Positions 61,636 to 64,000 of a DNA stretch of 64,000 nucleotides are shown here, piece by piece (positions within the stretch are counted from its first letter, which is position 1; each line of letters opens with the position of its first letter). A program made the translations under genes and the position numbers. The stretch is from Gymnopus androsaceus JB14 (Eukaryota > Basidiomycota > Agaricomycetes > Agaricales > Omphalotaceae), in assembly GCA_009733575.1 (NCBI GenBank), contig ML769395.1, positions 312,987-376,986 on the forward strand, written 5' to 3'. The notes beneath the pieces are model-generated. The model searched no databases. It saw nothing but the letters and a program-made list of their open reading frames with translations, and had not been told where the DNA came from.

Positions 61636-64000
61636 TCAACAACCGGTGTGAGCAGTCGCCCTTTTCACTTTCAACGCTGAACGCAACGGAGGCTTTGGAA
61701 TCAGACGATGCGCCATATCGATTCGCACACCCTCCTCATTCATCCACCCCTGACCATATTCCGGGTATTCGTTGAGGTCGGAAGGGTACTCTCTGCCTTC
61801 TGGAGGTGACCTGAATGCACCTCCATTAGTCCACAATTGATCTCTGGTCAATGTCAGTACATTCAACGAAAGGTGACAAATTTACTCACCCTCTGCGATT
61901 GAACCATCCCTTCCTCCGCTGACTTGGAAATATGGGGGATGGGCATATCAAATCCTCGTTCCACCGCACGGAGCGTATTTGTAGCATCTCCGGATTGATC
62001 TGGATAGCAGCTGGTCTAGAGTTTTCAGTAGAGCGTGCCCTTGTGGGCTCCGTATGTAGCTGTCCTGCGGCAGGCAAATCTCTTCCATGCGCAACGCTAC
62101 GATTAGCGCCTTGTGCTGAAGCCGACGTCGAAACGGCTGGCACGAACTCCGATTGGAAGGGTACAGACGATCGACGTGTGGCATCGGTGAGGGAGGGATT
62201 TTCACCATCAGAATGACGTCGTCGAGGTTCTGGGAAGCTAGAGGGAATATGAGAAGGGGCGGCGGCGGAGGACGACACAAGTATTTCGCTATTGCTCGCA
62301 TTGGAATAAGAGGGTGTTGTATGTGGGTATGATCGACTGATGCGATGGGAAGAAGACGAGGACGTCCGACTCGGACCAAGGCTCATGCTGTCCTTCCTGA
62401 TACGCTGCTGCTGAGGTACAGAGACTGCGGCAGGAGGAGCCAGAGGAGCAGATGCAGCAGTGGCCGGAAGCGGAGCATTGACCCGCTGAGGCTCGGTGCT
62501 AGGCTGGCTATATATTCTCGGTGGCGAACTAGGATTGTGCGTGACCACTGGAGATCTGCGTGCTCCGACTGGTGTTTCATTGCTTTCACGACTAGTAGCA
62601 GTACCACCTCGTGGTTCTCCGCTTGTGGATGATCGAGCTTCTCTAACGCCATGAGGCATCGGATAGCTCTGACCAGTAAAACTCGGGGTCGTTTCGAGTG
62701 ACAATGCATCATTATTATGTTGGAGGATGGTTCCTCCTGACCCTGACGCAGCAACGACACGATCCAGAGACCCAGTCACCTGGAAGGAACTATAATCAGA
62801 ACCGTTCAAAGTGGTACTCGACGGACTGGATGCCGAGGAATATCGAGATTGGGAGTGTGTGGGGACTAAGTTCGGCGCTTGGACCTGTGTTGAAACGGTC
62901 GGACTTGAAGAGAACTGGGGCTCTGGCGAAGCGGAGAGGACAGAAGTGTATGTGGGATTGTGCTGTTCGTCTGGATTTGGGGATGGCTGTAAATACATAC
63001 TAGAGAACGGACGATTAAGCGGAGGTGCCTCTAGAATAGAGAACTCTGTGCTCTGGGATGAATTTGAGACGGACGAATGTAGATGAGGTGCTGATGCTGA
63101 ACCCCCCCTTGGATGTGGGACATTCACCTCATTTCCATTTCCAGGCTCTTCTGGTGCTTGGCCTGCAATAATAGCAGACGTTTCCGTTTCAGACTGCTGT
63201 GTCGATATAGCAGGAGCGGTTTTGGGGGATGGAATACCGCGATCAAAATCCATACTATGCTGGTTAAGCTGCACACCATTATAGAACATCAACGAGTCGC
63301 GGGGAGACCGTCCGCTAGCACTCGTAGAATTGGCAGATGTCGAGTAAATAGAATTTCGTGGCACATTGGATTCTGGATAGTAGTGCGAATATCCAGCATT
63401 TAGTGCAGTATTCATCCTCGCTAAATGATCAAATTCCGCATCAGAGTCGGCCAAAACATTCGTATCAGCGGAGTTCGATGGTGCTCTGGTGCGACTTCGT
63501 ATGAAATTGCTTGAATCCTGGGCCTGGCCGCTAGGATCACTTCTGGGCCTGGTGTCAGCTTGTCCGTTCTCGAACATTCCCCGCGTCTGTGCTTGGCGGC
63601 TTCCTGGTGATCCACTGGGAAAGGGAATTCTGTCCGTGCCCATGCTCGAACTAGATGGGTATGAGTTTGTCTGAGACTGAGTCGGTCTAGGTGTGTTTGT
63701 CCTCATGGAAGGAGTACTACGTCCATCTCTGTCCCGAGAATCGGACTGCCTCTGAGGAAAAGGACTTTGGGGTTCCAAAGTAACCGTGCTATCGGTAGAC
63801 AGTGCAGGGGAGAAGGTTGAAGGTGATGGTGATGGTGAGTATTCTGAATAAGCATCGGATGCTTCATAAATGTACATGTCGGTCGAAGTGCCTGGATAAA
63901 TAGAATAATTAGATTGAGACTGAGAGTGTCGTGGGGGCTCCTGCGACCGAGAAGCCGCGGTAGAGGCTGTATTATTACTACGTATGCCAAACTGGGCAGT
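61636..64000 (-). CDS. Ser-rich protein of unknown function (5' end beyond window)
   Basis: Minus-strand frame open from the right window edge to 61886, then, after a GT-AG intron, a last exon ending at TGA 61636. At least 740 aa are visible. Most is a low-complexity Ser/Thr/Pro/Asn-rich region typical of disordered regulatory proteins, with many SP/TP and RxxS sites (e.g. SPSPSPSTFSPALS, RTSSSSSHRISRSYP). The conserved-looking part is the C-terminus: IQINPEMLQIRSVRWNEDLI, CPSP, RRKGWFNRRG | DQLWTNGGAFRSPPEGREYP, YPEYGQGWMNEEGVRID and KPPLRSALKVKRA. I do not recognise the family. The start is outside the window. Confidence 0.75.

Overview
The window is nuclear DNA of a mushroom-forming basidiomycete, most likely of the order Agaricales. 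The evidence is short (about 45-60 nt) GT-AG introns in almost every gene, a four-motif secreted laccase, a FunK1-type fungal kinase, a large family-1 style amino-acid permease, and an uncharacterised protein with the His-rich FNIYGG / RGFDPxTxDxxR signature that I associate with agarics. Taxonomic placement is inference; genes were called from conserved protein motifs read across exons.

Left part (1-9.8 kb): ordinary compact genes. These are a HAP3/NF-YB histone-fold subunit (-), a 17-exon zinc formaldehyde-dehydrogenase-like alcohol dehydrogenase (+), an amino-acid permease (-) and a seven-helix receptor-like membrane protein (-).

Accessory part (9.8-36 kb): an intact nine-exon gene of the FNIYGG family, then about 12 kb of AT-richer DNA holding a degenerate low-complexity gene cut by a long inverted-repeat element, a 90-bp TA-flanked hairpin element, and decayed fragments of unrelated housekeeping genes (Sin3 PAH domain, actin, ribosomal protein L3). 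The fragments keep intron remnants, so they look like DNA-level captures rather than retrocopies. A non-autonomous element sits inside the actin fragment. From 22.3 to 35.6 kb there are two nested symmetries: an inverted repeat pair (about 22.3-23.7 and 28.3-29.1 kb), and an inverted duplication of a secreted plant-peroxidase-like gene. The minus-strand copy (33-35 kb) is open throughout; the plus-strand copy (26-28 kb) carries at least two 1-nt frameshifts.

Right part (36-64 kb): mostly minus-strand housekeeping and secreted-enzyme genes. These are an NmrA-like dehydrogenase, SEC31 (COPII coat; one apparent 1-nt frameshift), a paraoxonase/arylesterase-like enzyme, a FunK1 kinase gene whose 5' half is decayed, a RECQ1-type DNA helicase, an intron-containing tRNA-Val(AAC), a laccase, and a Ser-rich gene that runs off the right edge. 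Several miniature inverted-repeat and duplicated segments lie between them.

The best candidates for something new are the inverted-repeat element whose termini carry splice donor and acceptor sequences on both strands (13.6 kb), the captured-gene-fragment cluster (18.5-22.1 kb), the FNIYGG gene with apparent GC-AG introns, and the inverted peroxidase pair.
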